64,000 bases of DNA from CAWFMO01 sp963817065 (GTDB lineage Bacteria > Actinomycetota > Thermoleophilia > Solirubrobacterales > 70-9): contig CAWFMO010000001.1 in NCBI GenBank assembly GCA_963817065.1, positions 930,001 through 994,000 of the forward strand. Reading direction: 5' to 3'. The translations under genes were made by a program, and so were the position numbers. Position 1 is the first letter of the stretch, and the number at the start of each line of letters is the position of its first letter. Shown here piece after piece: positions 11,399 through 20,733 of this stretch. The notes beneath the pieces were generated by a model, which saw only the letters and a list, made by a program, of their open reading frames with translations, did not search any database and was not told where the DNA came from.

Positions 11399-12936
11399 GG
11401 CTGAAGCTCGGCCTGGCGGCGATCGCGGCCGCCGCGCTTGCAGCTCCCGGTGTCGCCCAGGCATATCCGCCGCTCGACGCGCCCGGGCCGGCGCTGAGCG
11501 TGGCGCCGCCGCAGGTCGAGGCGAACATGGAGTGCTCGCCGGGCGTCCAGGGCGCCTCCCGCGCGCCGGTCCTCCTGCTCCACGGCACCGGGTCCAACTC
11601 GCACAGCAACTGGTCCTGGAACTACATCCCCGCCTTCAACAGCGCCGGGATCCCCTGGTGCACGCTCGACTCGCCTGCGTTCGGAAACGACGACGTCCAG
11701 GTCAACGGCGAGTACGTGGTCTACGCGATCCGCAAGATGTTCACCTTGGCCGGCAGGCGGATCTCGATCATCGGCCACAGCCAGGGCGGGATGCTGCCGC
11801 GTTGGGCGCTCCGCTTCTGGCCCGACACGCGGGCGATGGTCGACGACGTGATCGCCTACGCCGCGACCAACCACGGGACGACCCAGGCGCGGCTGACCTG
11901 CGTGACGGAGTGCGCGGCGGCGGGCTGGCAGCAGCGCGACGACTCGAAGTTCATCGCGGCGCTCAACTCCGGCCAGGAGACCTTCGCCGGGATCTCCTAC
12001 ACCAACGTCTACACGCGCACCGACGAGACCGTGCAGCCGAACGCCGACGACACCGGCAGCACGTCGCTGCACACGGGCCCGGGCGAGATCACCAACGTCG
12101 CGACGCAGGACATCTGCCCGCTCGAGGTCTACGAGCACCTGATGATCGGGACGATCAGCCCGACCGCATACGCGCTGGCGCTCGACGCGCTCTCGCACCC
12201 GGGGCCGGCGGTCGAGTCCAGCGTCAGCCCGCTCGTCTGCGTGCAGGTGCTGATGCCGGGAATCAACCCGCTCAGCTTCCCGTTCGACGCCCTGGCCGCG
12301 TTCATCGACCTCTACTCGGCGCCTTCGACCGACGTTCCGGCAGAGCCGCCGCTGCGCTGCTACGCGACCGGGACCTGCCCGGCCGCGAGCGCCCCGCCCG
12401 CGCAGAGCGCCGCCCCGGCCTCACCCGCGAAGTCGAAGAAGGCGAAGAAGAAGCGCAAGCGCAAGGGCCGCAAGAAGAAAAGGAAGCGGGGCAGCGGCCG
12501 GTCGTCGCGTTGCATGTGCGCGTCGCGGACGGCGGCAGATTCAGCGCCTTCGTCCGCAGGAACGGGAACCGCACGATCACCAGGCGCTTCCGCCCAGCCG
12601 GCCGTAACGCTGTCGTGGCCAGGCTCGGCGGAAAGCTGCTGGCACACGGGCTCAACCATGTCTTCGTCGAGCGTCGCGAAGGCGGCTCCGTCGATACCGA
12701 TCAGGTCCACTTCACGGTCGGGCGCAAGAGCGGAGCGCTGTCGCTCAGGGGGCTCGGCGCGAGTGAGCGCGGGGCGGTCGAGCTCGAGGTGGCTGGGCGC
12801 GGCATCAGACGGATACGCGCTCGACTCAACGGACGAGGGGTCGGGCAGGAGTTCGCCCGGGCCGGCAAGGGAAGGTTCCGCGCATCGATCGGCGCTCACC
12901 GCGGCCTCCGATTCGGCCGCAACCGCTTGGTCGTGA
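11395..12936 (+). CDS. Secreted Candida antarctica lipase B-like lipase 2 (real coding part ends near 12500)
   Basis: A TTG start overlaps the stop of lipase 1. The signal peptide is MRLKLGLAAIAAAALAAPGVAQA. The catalytic elbow GHSQGG is at the same residue (Ser129) as in lipase 1, and identity is high across the whole domain, so the pair is a tandem duplication. CalB-like features are LLHGTGSNSHSNW and DVQVNGEYVVYAI. The domain ends at LRCYATGTC, then a Lys/Arg tail (KKAKKKRKRKGRKKKRKR) ends near 12495. Beyond that this frame reads low-complexity Ser/Ala shadow until 12936, while coding character moves to another frame. A base is therefore probably missing, or the stop was lost. Confidence 0.78.
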   Translation: MRLKLGLAAIAAAALAAPGVAQAYPPLDAPGPALSVAPPQVEANMECSPGVQGASRAPVLLLHGTGSNSHSNWSWNYIPAFNSAGIPWCTLDSPAFGNDDVQVNGEYVVYAIRKMFTLAGRRISIIGHSQGGMLPRWALRFWPDTRAMVDDVIAYAATNHGTTQARLTCVTECAAAGWQQRDDSKFIAALNSGQETFAGISYTNVYTRTDETVQPNADDTGSTSLHTGPGEITNVATQDICPLEVYEHLMIGTISPTAYALALDALSHPGPAVESSVSPLVCVQVLMPGINPLSFPFDALAAFIDLYSAPSTDVPAEPPLRCYATGTCPAASAPPAQSAAPASPAKSKKAKKKRKRKGRKKKRKRGSGRSSRCMCASRTAADSAPSSAGTGTARSPGASAQPAVTLSWPGSAESCWHTGSTMSSSSVAKAAPSIPIRSTSRSGARAERCRSGGSARVSAGRSSSRWLGAASDGYALDSTDEGSGRSSPGPAREGSAHRSALTAASDSAATAWS

Positions 12937-15728
12937 CCGGTTTCAATCCACGTACGGGCCGCTACGCGCAGACCGCGCGCAGCTTCACGATGCCCTCGAC
13001 GAGGCCGCTCGCCGGCGCGGGGGTGGACACGGTCGGCTCGCGGCTGTCGGAAATCCCGCTTAACGGCAGCTCGACGCGAGCGCAAGGGGGGTTGCCCGGC
13101 CTCCGCTGGCGGATCAACAAGAGGCCGCGCGGCGCCCGGGCGAAGATCCGCGGGGCTCGAACACCTCGGCCGCGCCTCGTCGCTCGAGATCCCGGCCATT
13201 ACGAGCTGACGCTGCAAGCCTCGATGCCGGGAGGGACGATCCCCGCCGGGGGTGCAAGGGCCGCGGCTCCTAGGAATGGCGGAGCCGGTCTCGGCGTCGC
13301 TGACAGCGTCGAGGTCGCGGTGCAGCCCGAGGCCCTCCCTTCGGGGATACCGATCGAGACGATCGTCTCCGGCTCGGCGCCCAGGATCGTCATCGGCAGC
13401 CAGAGCTATTCGATGGGGGGTGGCGGCTCAGCGCCCTGGGTGCAGATGGTCGTGCTCGACCGCCAGACGCTCGCGCCCGGCGGTTCACCCAGCACCTATG
13501 CGGGCGGCACCGGCGGGGTGATGCAGCTCGCCGATGACATCGAGGAACTCGACAGCGACGACCTCGTGATCATCAGCGGCTGGGGCAGCGGTACGGCCGA
13601 CTCCCCGGTCGTGCTCGAGACGACCTTGAGGAGCATCGGCTTCTCCTACGATCCGGGCGCTGCGGCATCCGTGGCTCAGGGAGATTTCTCAGTGGTCGGC
13701 GTGCCTGGGATTCCGCCCGGGACCGCGCATCAGGTCGTCGGCCAGAGCCAGCGCGGATCGAGTCCGCCAGGCGGGATGCAGGGATTCCTTCAGACCGACG
13801 TCAATGGAAACTTCGCCTTCACGTGGCCGCCGCGGGATTTGACCTTCGACACCCATGCGGACAGCAGCTCCGACCGCCAGAACGTGATGTCGGTGAGCAC
13901 CGCGTCGAACCCGATCGCTTCGGACCAGGTGTCCGGAGGTCCCGCCTTCCACCTGGTCTGGCTTGACGCGCTCACGGGAGCTGTGCTCGGCAACCGGACC
14001 TTTCCCACGACCGTCGAAGGGATGGCCGACTTTGCGAACCGGCTCGCGATCATCAGCGGAGACGACGGGCGCGAGACGATCCTGGTCCAGTCGATCGGGG
14101 CGCCAAACGCGAGTAGCGCGGATTCGCAAAGCTGGGCCGCCGCCGCATCCGGCATCCAGGAGTACGGAGCGAACCGCTATGTGTTCGCGGGCCTTGATGG
14201 AAAGGGTGGGTACTCGTTCATCGGTGCCGAGGGGCTGCCCTTCACCGACGGCCTCAACGCGGGCGAGGAGCTCGCCCAGGCGATCGCCGGGTCGCCGTCG
14301 GCGAGGCTGAGCGGCCTACTGCGCCCGAACGACCAGGGGACCCTCACGGGGGCGGTGAACGTGACGCAGCCGCCGGGGACACCGAGCGCCCAGGTCCTTC
14401 CGGCGCTCGACCCCCTGCTCACCGAGCCGGCCGAGCCTTTCGACTACGACTTCAGCTCCACCGGTCTCAAGCAGCAGGCGATAGCCGACGCCCAGGCGTT
14501 TCTGGTTTCGCGCTCCTGTGATCCGAATGTCACGCCCAAGCAGGCGGTGTGCGGCGGACTCGATCTCGGCGGGGTCGTCGACACGACCTTCGGGATCCGA
14601 TCGCTCTACTGGACCAACAACCAGAACTGGGGCAAGCTTCAAAGCTCGATTTCGGACATCGATCCGGCGCAGGGGCTCGGTTGCGACTCGGACTGTCAGC
14701 TGGCAGTGAAGACCCTACGCGGCGACTTCGTCCAGCCCGGCGACTCGTTCCGCGGGCTCGAGGAGGAGTTCGGACTGGTGGACGATGTGTCTGACTACTT
14801 CAAGAGTGGCAGCAGCGAGTACCTCTACGGTGCGTTGACTGCGGCCGGCTCTGAGTCATCGGACTTCTTCACCGCCGTCGCGCTGCAGATCCTGAAGCAG
14901 TATGACCAGCCGGCTGCGAAGCCCGAAGGGGTCGACGGTCTCAAGATCACCGAGGACGTGATGTCGATTGCGCGGAGCGCGGCCGCTCCGGTCCCGGTCG
15001 CCGGCGGGGCGATCTCGGCCGCGTTCGGAATTTCCGGGGGCACCTTGTCGCTGATCCAGGATCTCAACACGACGCCGGGCGGGATCCCGGCCTATGACCC
15101 CGCCGCGTTCGAGAGCGACTTCTCGACCTGGGGAACAGAGGTGGTGGGCGAATACAACGACAGCCTCGCCTCCCTCGACAAGGCATTCGACCTGCTCGTC
15201 AGCGACCAGGGCCGGCTCGGTGACGCCGCGGCGATGGTCACGACACAGGGCGGCGGGGGCTGGGAGCTGAGCGACGAGGATTCGAGCGCCCTGCCGACCG
15301 CCGTCGCGAACACCGCGGCCCAATTCATGTGGACCACGATGCTCCCCGTTCCGGTTGTAGCCGTTCTCTGCCCGCCCGCCCAGAATCTCGGTACAGCCGC
15401 AACAGACCCCGCAGCCCTGGTCTCGCTCGTCTCCGAAGGGGGCCCCGCGCTCGAGCAGGAAATGCTGTTCCTGGTAGACACGACCGGGCGGACCCCCGAA
15501 ATACTCGACAAGCAGACCGCTGGGGTTCTCTTCAGCCAGATTCAGAGCCCCGCGAGTGGCCAGCCGAACTTGGCAGCGCTGGGCTTTCGCAAGCCTTACT
15601 TCATGAGCGGTCAGGTCGGAGGTCCGGACCCCAGCGGCTCGGGCGGATTCGACTATGCAGCCCTCAACTCCTCCACGCGGACGTTTTTCGAGGTCGGCTC
15701 GCCGCCCATCTGCCTGGCCGGTCCGTAG
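12510..15728 (+). CDS. Large exported-type protein with two ILEI-like modules, start uncertain
   Basis: About 1070 residues from TTG 12510 or GTG 12516. The first 250 residues read as Ig-like or beta-rich (VADGGRFSAFVRRNG.. RFGRNRLVVTGFN). Two later segments, VQMVVLDRQTLAPGG and FHLVWLDALTGAVLGNRTF followed by an RLAIISGDDGRETILVQ-type strand, resemble the interleukin-like EMT inducer (ILEI/FAM3) fold; this is a weak, motif-level similarity. The C-terminal half is Asp/Ser/Gly-rich without a family I recognise. No signal peptide is present, although composition and paired cysteines suggest an extracellular protein. It follows the polybasic tail of lipase 2 without a stop in its own frame, so its N-terminus may be lost or fused. 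Confidence 0.65.
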   Translation: MHVRVADGGRFSAFVRRNGNRTITRRFRPAGRNAVVARLGGKLLAHGLNHVFVERREGGSVDTDQVHFTVGRKSGALSLRGLGASERGAVELEVAGRGIRRIRARLNGRGVGQEFARAGKGRFRASIGAHRGLRFGRNRLVVTGFNPRTGRYAQTARSFTMPSTRPLAGAGVDTVGSRLSEIPLNGSSTRAQGGLPGLRWRINKRPRGARAKIRGARTPRPRLVARDPGHYELTLQASMPGGTIPAGGARAAAPRNGGAGLGVADSVEVAVQPEALPSGIPIETIVSGSAPRIVIGSQSYSMGGGGSAPWVQMVVLDRQTLAPGGSPSTYAGGTGGVMQLADDIEELDSDDLVIISGWGSGTADSPVVLETTLRSIGFSYDPGAAASVAQGDFSVVGVPGIPPGTAHQVVGQSQRGSSPPGGMQGFLQTDVNGNFAFTWPPRDLTFDTHADSSSDRQNVMSVSTASNPIASDQVSGGPAFHLVWLDALTGAVLGNRTFPTTVEGMADFANRLAIISGDDGRETILVQSIGAPNASSADSQSWAAAASGIQEYGANRYVFAGLDGKGGYSFIGAEGLPFTDGLNAGEELAQAIAGSPSARLSGLLRPNDQGTLTGAVNVTQPPGTPSAQVLPALDPLLTEPAEPFDYDFSSTGLKQQAIADAQAFLVSRSCDPNVTPKQAVCGGLDLGGVVDTTFGIRSLYWTNNQNWGKLQSSISDIDPAQGLGCDSDCQLAVKTLRGDFVQPGDSFRGLEEEFGLVDDVSDYFKSGSSEYLYGALTAAGSESSDFFTAVALQILKQYDQPAAKPEGVDGLKITEDVMSIARSAAAPVPVAGGAISAAFGISGGTLSLIQDLNTTPGGIPAYDPAAFESDFSTWGTEVVGEYNDSLASLDKAFDLLVSDQGRLGDAAAMVTTQGGGGWELSDEDSSALPTAVANTAAQFMWTTMLPVPVVAVLCPPAQNLGTAATDPAALVSLVSEGGPALEQEMLFLVDTTGRTPEILDKQTAGVLFSQIQSPASGQPNLAALGFRKPYFMSGQVGGPDPSGSGGFDYAALNSSTRTFFEVGSPPICLAGP

Positions 15729-15784
15729 AACCTCCGACGACCCCGCATCTTGGGCAGCTAGAATGGGTGTCGCAAACAGAGCAC

Positions 15785-16144
15785 GGGGACGACAGGCTTC
15801 GATTTGGTCGACCGTGCGAACGGTTGCAGGTCGAGGTTGCCGGAGGCCTCGTTAAACACCGGCACCAACCAATACGTGCGGACCATGAGTTCGCCCTCGC
15901 CGCTTAGTTAGTAGCTAAGCAGTGAGAGTCGGCCCTCCTAAGCCCGCGGGGAGGGGTCCCGGCTTCAGAAGCGGGCTCACCGGGTCGGACCGCCCTGACC
16001 GACCCGGGAAATCAAAGGGGCTGTGCTTCCCGGAATCTCCCGCCGGCTGCGGAGTCCGGGAAGCGAGATCAAAGCGCCGGCTATGCCTGTAGACGCCTTC
16101 GTCACATCGCCGAACACGTGGGTTCGATTCCCACCGTCTCCACC
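15785..16144 (+). ncRNA. ssrA: tmRNA (transfer-messenger RNA)
   Basis: The 5' end GGGGACG pairs with CGTCTCC (16135-16141) to form the 7-bp acceptor stem. GGGGACGACAGGCTTCGAT is the usual tmRNA opening, and the T arm GTGGGTTCGATTCCCAC is complete. After the discriminator A (16142) the DNA reads CCT, so the terminal A of CCA is not encoded. The length is about 360 nt, normal for a one-piece tmRNA with pseudoknots. A likely -10 (TAGAAT, 15759-15764) lies upstream. The RNA rescues stalled ribosomes with SmpB (6984-7496). A strong hairpin follows at 16151. Confidence 0.96.
15878..15907 (+). other. tmRNA tag-peptide reading frame, tag ADHEFALAA
   Basis: GCG at 15878 is the likely resume codon. 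Its context AACCAATACGT-GCG-GAC aligns well with the mycobacterial AACCAAATAAGC-GCC-GAT, a comparison made from memory. The frame gives ADHEFALAA and stops at TAG 15905. The ALAA end is the standard degron for ClpXP-type proteases. Nine residues is at the short end for actinobacterial tags (the mycobacterial tag has 12). Confidence 0.82.
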
Positions 16145-16150
16145 TCACTC

Positions 16151-16174
16151 GCAGCCCCGCTCCGGCGGGGCTGC
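16151..16174 (+). terminator. Strong hairpin after tmRNA
   Basis: GCAGCCCCGC (16151-16160) pairs perfectly with GCGGGGCTGC (16165-16174) around a TCCG loop, 6 bp after the tmRNA end and 6 bp before the stop of the converging oxidase gene. It can serve both directions. There is no long T run. Confidence 0.65.
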
Positions 16175-16179
16175 GGCGT

Positions 16180-18852
16180 TCAGGGGCGCGTCAACTCTTC
16201 GAGGGTCAGGACCGGCGACGCGAACGGCCTCCCGGTCGCCTCGGTGAGCGCGATCTCGCAGGTGCGGTTGGCGGAGAAGTACGCGTCGTACTCCGCCGCC
16301 TCGAGCTCGGCCGCCTCCTCGGCGGTCGCGGAGGCGGTGAGCTCGGGGTGGAGCATGCCGCGGTCGCCGGCCATCCCGCAGCAGGTGGAGCGGATCGGGA
16401 CGCTCGCGCTTTCGGCCACGGCGCCGGCGAGCGCCGCGAGCTTGCGGTCGATTCCGAGGTGGCGGCTCGCGCACGGCGGGTGGATTGCGGCCGATGGGAG
16501 CTTGCGCTTGACCTCGAGCTTGGGCAGCAGGCGGTCGTGCGCCCAGGCGACCGAGTCGAGGATCTCGAGCCCGGCCTCTCGGGTCGCCGCCTCCTCGATC
16601 GCACCGAGCGTGCAGGATGCCGCGTCGATCACGATCGGCAGCTCGCCCTCGCCGCTCCAGCGGCGCAGAGACGCGACCAGCTTCTCGCCCATCCACGCGT
16701 GCCCGCGCTCGAAGCCCTTCGAGCTCCAGGGCACGGCGCAGCAGTGGCCGGCGGCGTCGGGCGGGATCCAGACCGGCAGCCCCGCACGAGCAGAGACGGC
16801 TACCAGCGCCTCGGGGAGCGTGGCGCGGCGGGCGCCGCGCGGCGCGCCGTAGATCCGGTTGACGCAGGCGGGGAGGTAGACGGCGGCCGCCCCCTCGCGG
16901 CCGGTCTCGGGCAGCTTGCCCGGCGCGGCGCGCGGCATGCTCTTCGGCCACGCGGGCACGAGCTCGTCGTCGAGGATCGCGCGCGCGGCGCGGCTCCCGG
17001 CGCGGCCCGGGAGCCCGCCGAGCACGCCGCCCGCGCGCAGCCCGGCGCGCGCGACGCGCTCGACCGACGCCCAGCGCTCGGCGAGCCGCAGCGCCCGGCG
17101 CTCGGCCTTCTCGGAGTGCTTGCGGCGCCGCAGGTCCTTGACCAGCTTTCCGGTGTCGATCGCGACGGGGCACGAGTGCATGCAGGTCCCGTCGGCGGCG
17201 CAGGTCTGGTCGCCGTCGTATTCGAACTCCTCGACCAGCGCCTCGTGCACCGGCGAGCCCTCCGCCTGGCGCGCGATCTCGCGCCGCAGGACGATCCGCT
17301 GGCGCGGGGTCGTCGTCAGGTCGCGGCTCGGGCAGACCGGCTCGCAGAAGCCGCACTCGACGCAGGCGTTGGCGACCTCCTCGATCTCGGGGGTCGACTT
17401 GAGGTTGCGGAGGTGGGCGCCGCTGTCGCGGTTGAGGATCACCCCGGGGGAGAGGACGCCGCCGGGGTCGGCGAGGCCCTTGATCCGCCACATCAGCTCG
17501 GTCGCCTTCGCCCCCCACTCGCGCTCGACGTAGGGCGCCATGTTGACCCCGGTCCCGTGCTCGGCCTTGAGGCTGCCGTCGTACTTGTCGAGCACGAGCT
17601 CGACCAGCTTCTCCATGAAGCCCTCGTAGCGCTCGATGTCCTCGGGCTTCGAGAAGTCCGGGGTGAGCATGAAGTGGAGGTTTCCGGCCGAGGCGTGCCC
17701 AGCGACCCCGGTCAGGAAGCCGTGCTCGCCGAGCAGCGCGCGGATGTCCTCGGCCGACTCGGCGATCCGCGCCGGCGGCACGCAGACGTCCTCGATGATC
17801 AGCGAGGTCCCCGGCGGGCGCATCTTGCCGAGCAGCCCGTGGAGGCCCTCGCGGACGCGCCAGTCGAGCTCGACCGACTCGGGGTCGCGGTGGAAGGCCG
17901 GGCCCGCGAACGGGCTGTGGCCGCGGAGCGCCTCGGCGGCGGCGCGCTCGTGGGCGTCGAGCTCGGCCTCGCTCTCGCCGCCGAACTCGACCAGCAGCGC
18001 CGCCGACTCCGGCGGCAGCTCCTTCCAGGCCTCGGGGGTGCCGGGGATGTTGTGCGCGGCGACCATCAGCGCCGGGGCGACCATCAGCTCGACCGCGCTG
18101 GCGCCGGCCGCGACGAGGTCGGGGACGGGCGCCGTCGCCTCGGGGATGCCGTCGAAGTGGATCCACGATGTCGACGTCAGCTGCGGCCGCGGTACGGTGT
18201 CGATCGTCGCCTCGGCGATGAACGCGAGCGTGCCCTCGGAGCCGACGAGCAGGCGGCGGAAGATCTCGAGCGGTGTGTCCGCGTCGAGGAAGGCACAGAG
18301 CCGGTAGCCGGTCGTGTTCTTGATCTCGAACTTGCGCTTGATCCGCTCGGCGAGCTCGGCGTCGGCGCGGATCTCGTCGCGGATCGCTTCGAGACCGCTC
18401 GCGAGCTCGGGCTCGGCGGCGGCGAAGCGCTGCTCGGCGCCGGGGTCGGCGCTGTCGATCGCGGTCCCCGAGGGGAGAACGAAGCTCAGCCCGCGGACGG
18501 TCTCGTAGGAGTCGTGCGTCACCCCGCAGCGCATTCCGCCCGAGTTGTTTGCGATCACCCCGCCGAGCGTCGCGATGTCGGTGCTCGCCGGGTCGGGGCC
18601 GAGCTTGCGGCCGTGGAGCGCGAGGACACGGTTCGCGTGCCCGAGCACGGTCCCGGGCTTGATCCGCGCCCGCGCGCCGCGGTCGAGGACCTCGACCCCG
18701 CGCCAGTGGCGGCGCACGTCGACGAGCACGCCGTCGCTCTGCGACTGGCCGTTGAGGCTCGTGCCGCCGGAGCGGAAGGTGAGCGGGACACCGCTCTCGC
18801 GGCTCCAGGCGAAGAGCTTCGAGACGTCGCCGGCGTCGCGGGCCATGATCAC
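16180..18852 (-). CDS. FAD-linked and 4Fe-4S 2-hydroxyacid dehydrogenase (GlcD-GlcF fusion, D-lactate dehydrogenase type)
   Basis: The N-terminal half is an FAD_binding_4 domain (RSGGTSLNGQSQSDGV, TLGGVIANNSGGMRCG) with the FAD-oxidase C domain behind it. The second half has two ferredoxin-type clusters (CVECGFCEPVC and CAADGTCMHSC) and the CCG-type modules HCCAVPW and STCCGMAG of GlcF/LldE. Such fusions of 900-1000 residues oxidise D-lactate, glycolate or D-2-hydroxyglutarate and pass electrons to quinone or cytochrome; the substrate cannot be read from sequence. The first usable start is GTG 18852, but recognisable FAD-domain residues (GADRVLARASDLVRYASDA) continue in frame to about 18993 without ATG, GTG or TTG. 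The true start is therefore disturbed or non-canonical. Confidence 0.88.
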   Translation of the reverse strand: MIMARDAGDVSKLFAWSRESGVPLTFRSGGTSLNGQSQSDGVLVDVRRHWRGVEVLDRGARARIKPGTVLGHANRVLALHGRKLGPDPASTDIATLGGVIANNSGGMRCGVTHDSYETVRGLSFVLPSGTAIDSADPGAEQRFAAAEPELASGLEAIRDEIRADAELAERIKRKFEIKNTTGYRLCAFLDADTPLEIFRRLLVGSEGTLAFIAEATIDTVPRPQLTSTSWIHFDGIPEATAPVPDLVAAGASAVELMVAPALMVAAHNIPGTPEAWKELPPESAALLVEFGGESEAELDAHERAAAEALRGHSPFAGPAFHRDPESVELDWRVREGLHGLLGKMRPPGTSLIIEDVCVPPARIAESAEDIRALLGEHGFLTGVAGHASAGNLHFMLTPDFSKPEDIERYEGFMEKLVELVLDKYDGSLKAEHGTGVNMAPYVEREWGAKATELMWRIKGLADPGGVLSPGVILNRDSGAHLRNLKSTPEIEEVANACVECGFCEPVCPSRDLTTTPRQRIVLRREIARQAEGSPVHEALVEEFEYDGDQTCAADGTCMHSCPVAIDTGKLVKDLRRRKHSEKAERRALRLAERWASVERVARAGLRAGGVLGGLPGRAGSRAARAILDDELVPAWPKSMPRAAPGKLPETGREGAAAVYLPACVNRIYGAPRGARRATLPEALVAVSARAGLPVWIPPDAAGHCCAVPWSSKGFERGHAWMGEKLVASLRRWSGEGELPIVIDAASCTLGAIEEAATREAGLEILDSVAWAHDRLLPKLEVKRKLPSAAIHPPCASRHLGIDRKLAALAGAVAESASVPIRSTCCGMAGDRGMLHPELTASATAEEAAELEAAEYDAYFSANRTCEIALTEATGRPFASPVLTLEELTRP

Positions 18853-19058
18853 GGCCTTCGGGAAGAGCCGGTAGGGGCTCGCGTCGGACGCGTAGCGGAC
18901 GAGGTCGGATGCGCGAGCGAGGACGCGGTCGGCGCCGAGCAGCGCCTCGAGCTCGCCGCGCAGCGGCTGCGGCGTCCCGCCCGCGAGCTCATCCGGCGCC
19001 CGGTCGGCGGCGGGGGCGGGGGCGGGCGGTCGCGGCCTCGATCCTCAGACCCCCGGGC

Positions 19059-20658
19059 TCAGAACAGCGCCATCCCGGGCGTCACCGGGACCTCGACGAC
19101 CTGGGGCGACTCGGATGCGATCGCCTTCTCGAGCGCCGCGTGCAGCTCCTCGCGGCCGCTGACGCTGGCGGCCTCGACCCCGTAGGCGCGGGCGACCCCG
19201 GCGACGTCGAGCGCCGGGAGGTCGAGGCCCGGGGCCCCCTTTACCTCCTCGATGTCGGCGAACCACTTGAGGATCGAGTACTCCTCGTTGCGCAGGACCA
19301 GGAACGTGACCGGGGTGTCGTAGGCGGCGGCGCTCCAGAAGCCGGTGATCGCGTACTGGGCCGAGCCCTCGCCGAGGACGCAGACGACCGGGCGCTCGGG
19401 CTGCGCGATCTGGACCCCGATCGCCGCCGCGAGGCCGAAGCCGAGCCCGCCGCCGGCGCCGAAGAAGTAGCTGCACGGCTTCGAGATCCGCAGCTGGTTG
19501 CGGAGCGCGAGCGTGCTCGAGGGCGACTCGAGGACGATGATCCCGTCGTCGGGGAAGACGTCGGCGAGCGTGTTGTGGACCATCGTCGGGCTCAGCGGGT
19601 CGGTTTCCTCGCCCGCGGATCGGGTCGGGGAGCGGGTCGGGCTCGGCGCGGTTCGCCTCGCCGACCTGCTCGAGCAGCGACCGCAGGGTCAACCCGACGT
19701 CGGCGAGGATCGCCTCGCCCATCGGGGCGCGGGCGGCCTCGTCAGGGTCGCTGGTGATCACGACCAGCGAGGCGTCGTCGGGGAGCAGCGGGCCGGGGAT
19801 GTGGGGGTAGTAGGCGAAGACCTGGGCGCCGACGACGAGGATGAGGTCGCGGCCCTTGAGCGTCTCGGTCACCGGTCCGATCGCCGGCGGGAGCACGCCC
19901 TGGAACAGCGGGTGTCCCTCGGGGAAGCCGAGCCGCCCGCCGCCGGGGGCGGGGGAGGCGAACACGGGCAGCTTCTGGCGCTCGGCGAGCGCGACCGCGT
20001 TGTCCCAACCCCCGCTCGCGTCGATATCGGGCCCCGCGACCATCACCGGATTCTCAGCCGACTCGATCCGCTTCGCGAGGTCCTTGACCGCCGCGGGGTC
20101 GGCGCCGGCCCTGCTGACCACCGAGCGCTTGATCGCGTGCCCGGCGTCCCCCTCGTCGACCTCGACCGTCCAGTCGTCCATCGGCATCGAGAGGAAGACC
20201 GGGCCCTTCGGCGGCATCGAGGCGAGGTGGATCCCGCGCGCGAGCGCGGCGACGGTGTCCTCGGCGCGCGGGGTCTCGTAGCTCCACTTCACGAACGGGT
20301 GCGGGACGCGTGCGGCGTCGCGATTCGTGAGGTTGGCCTGCATCGTCATGTGGGCGCGGACCTGCTGGCCCGCGGTGACGAGCAGCGGCGAGTGGTTGGC
20401 CTGGGCGTTGAAGATCGCACCCATCCCGTTGCCGACCCCGGGCGCGGTGTGGAGGTTGACGTGGGTCGTCAGCCCCGAGGCCTGCGCGTAGCCGTCGGCC
20501 ATCCCGACCGCGACCGCCTCCTGGAGGCCGAGGAAGTAGCGGAAGTCGTCGGGGAACTCGGCCAGCATCGGTAGCTCGGTCGAGCCCGGATTGCCGAACA
20601 TCGCCGTCATCCCGCGCTCCCTGAAGAGCTCGAATGCCGCTTCGCGGACCGTCGCCAT
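19059..20658 (-). CDS. Benzoylformate decarboxylase-like ThDP enzyme (single frameshift)
   Basis: This thiamine-diphosphate enzyme closely resembles benzoylformate decarboxylase (phenylglyoxylate to benzaldehyde and CO2). Motifs are FGNPGSTELPML, the cofactor Glu in GLQEAVAVGMADG, NLHTAPGVGNGMG with the His expected in BFD, and the C-terminal ThDP motif GEGSAQYAITGFWSAAAY. The reading frame changes once near 19608-19620: the N-terminal frame ends in a low-complexity Arg tail, and the C-terminal part (ETDPLSPTMVHNTLADV to the stop at 19059) is in another frame. A single indel restores a protein of about 530 residues, the normal length. The neighbouring GlcD/GlcF fusion could act on related hydroxy acids such as mandelate (inference). 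Confidence 0.85.
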
Positions 20659-20733
20659 CGGATGCAGCCTATGCGACGGCGGGCGCGCTAACCTCCGTTG
20701 GGTACTGGGTGATACCGAGCAAAGGGAGGCGGT

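Noticed and set aside
9366..15728. One 2120-residue open frame spanning M50 antisense, lipases and the large protein
   Set aside because: It is an artefact of GC-rich DNA without stops. Only 10284-11321 and about 12495-15728 of it carry coding motifs, and the rest is shadow of other frames.
16348..19185. 945-residue frame opposite the GlcD-GlcF gene
   Set aside because: Antisense shadow of a gene with clear FAD and Fe-S motifs; composition is Arg/Leu/Ala-rich with no recognisable domain.
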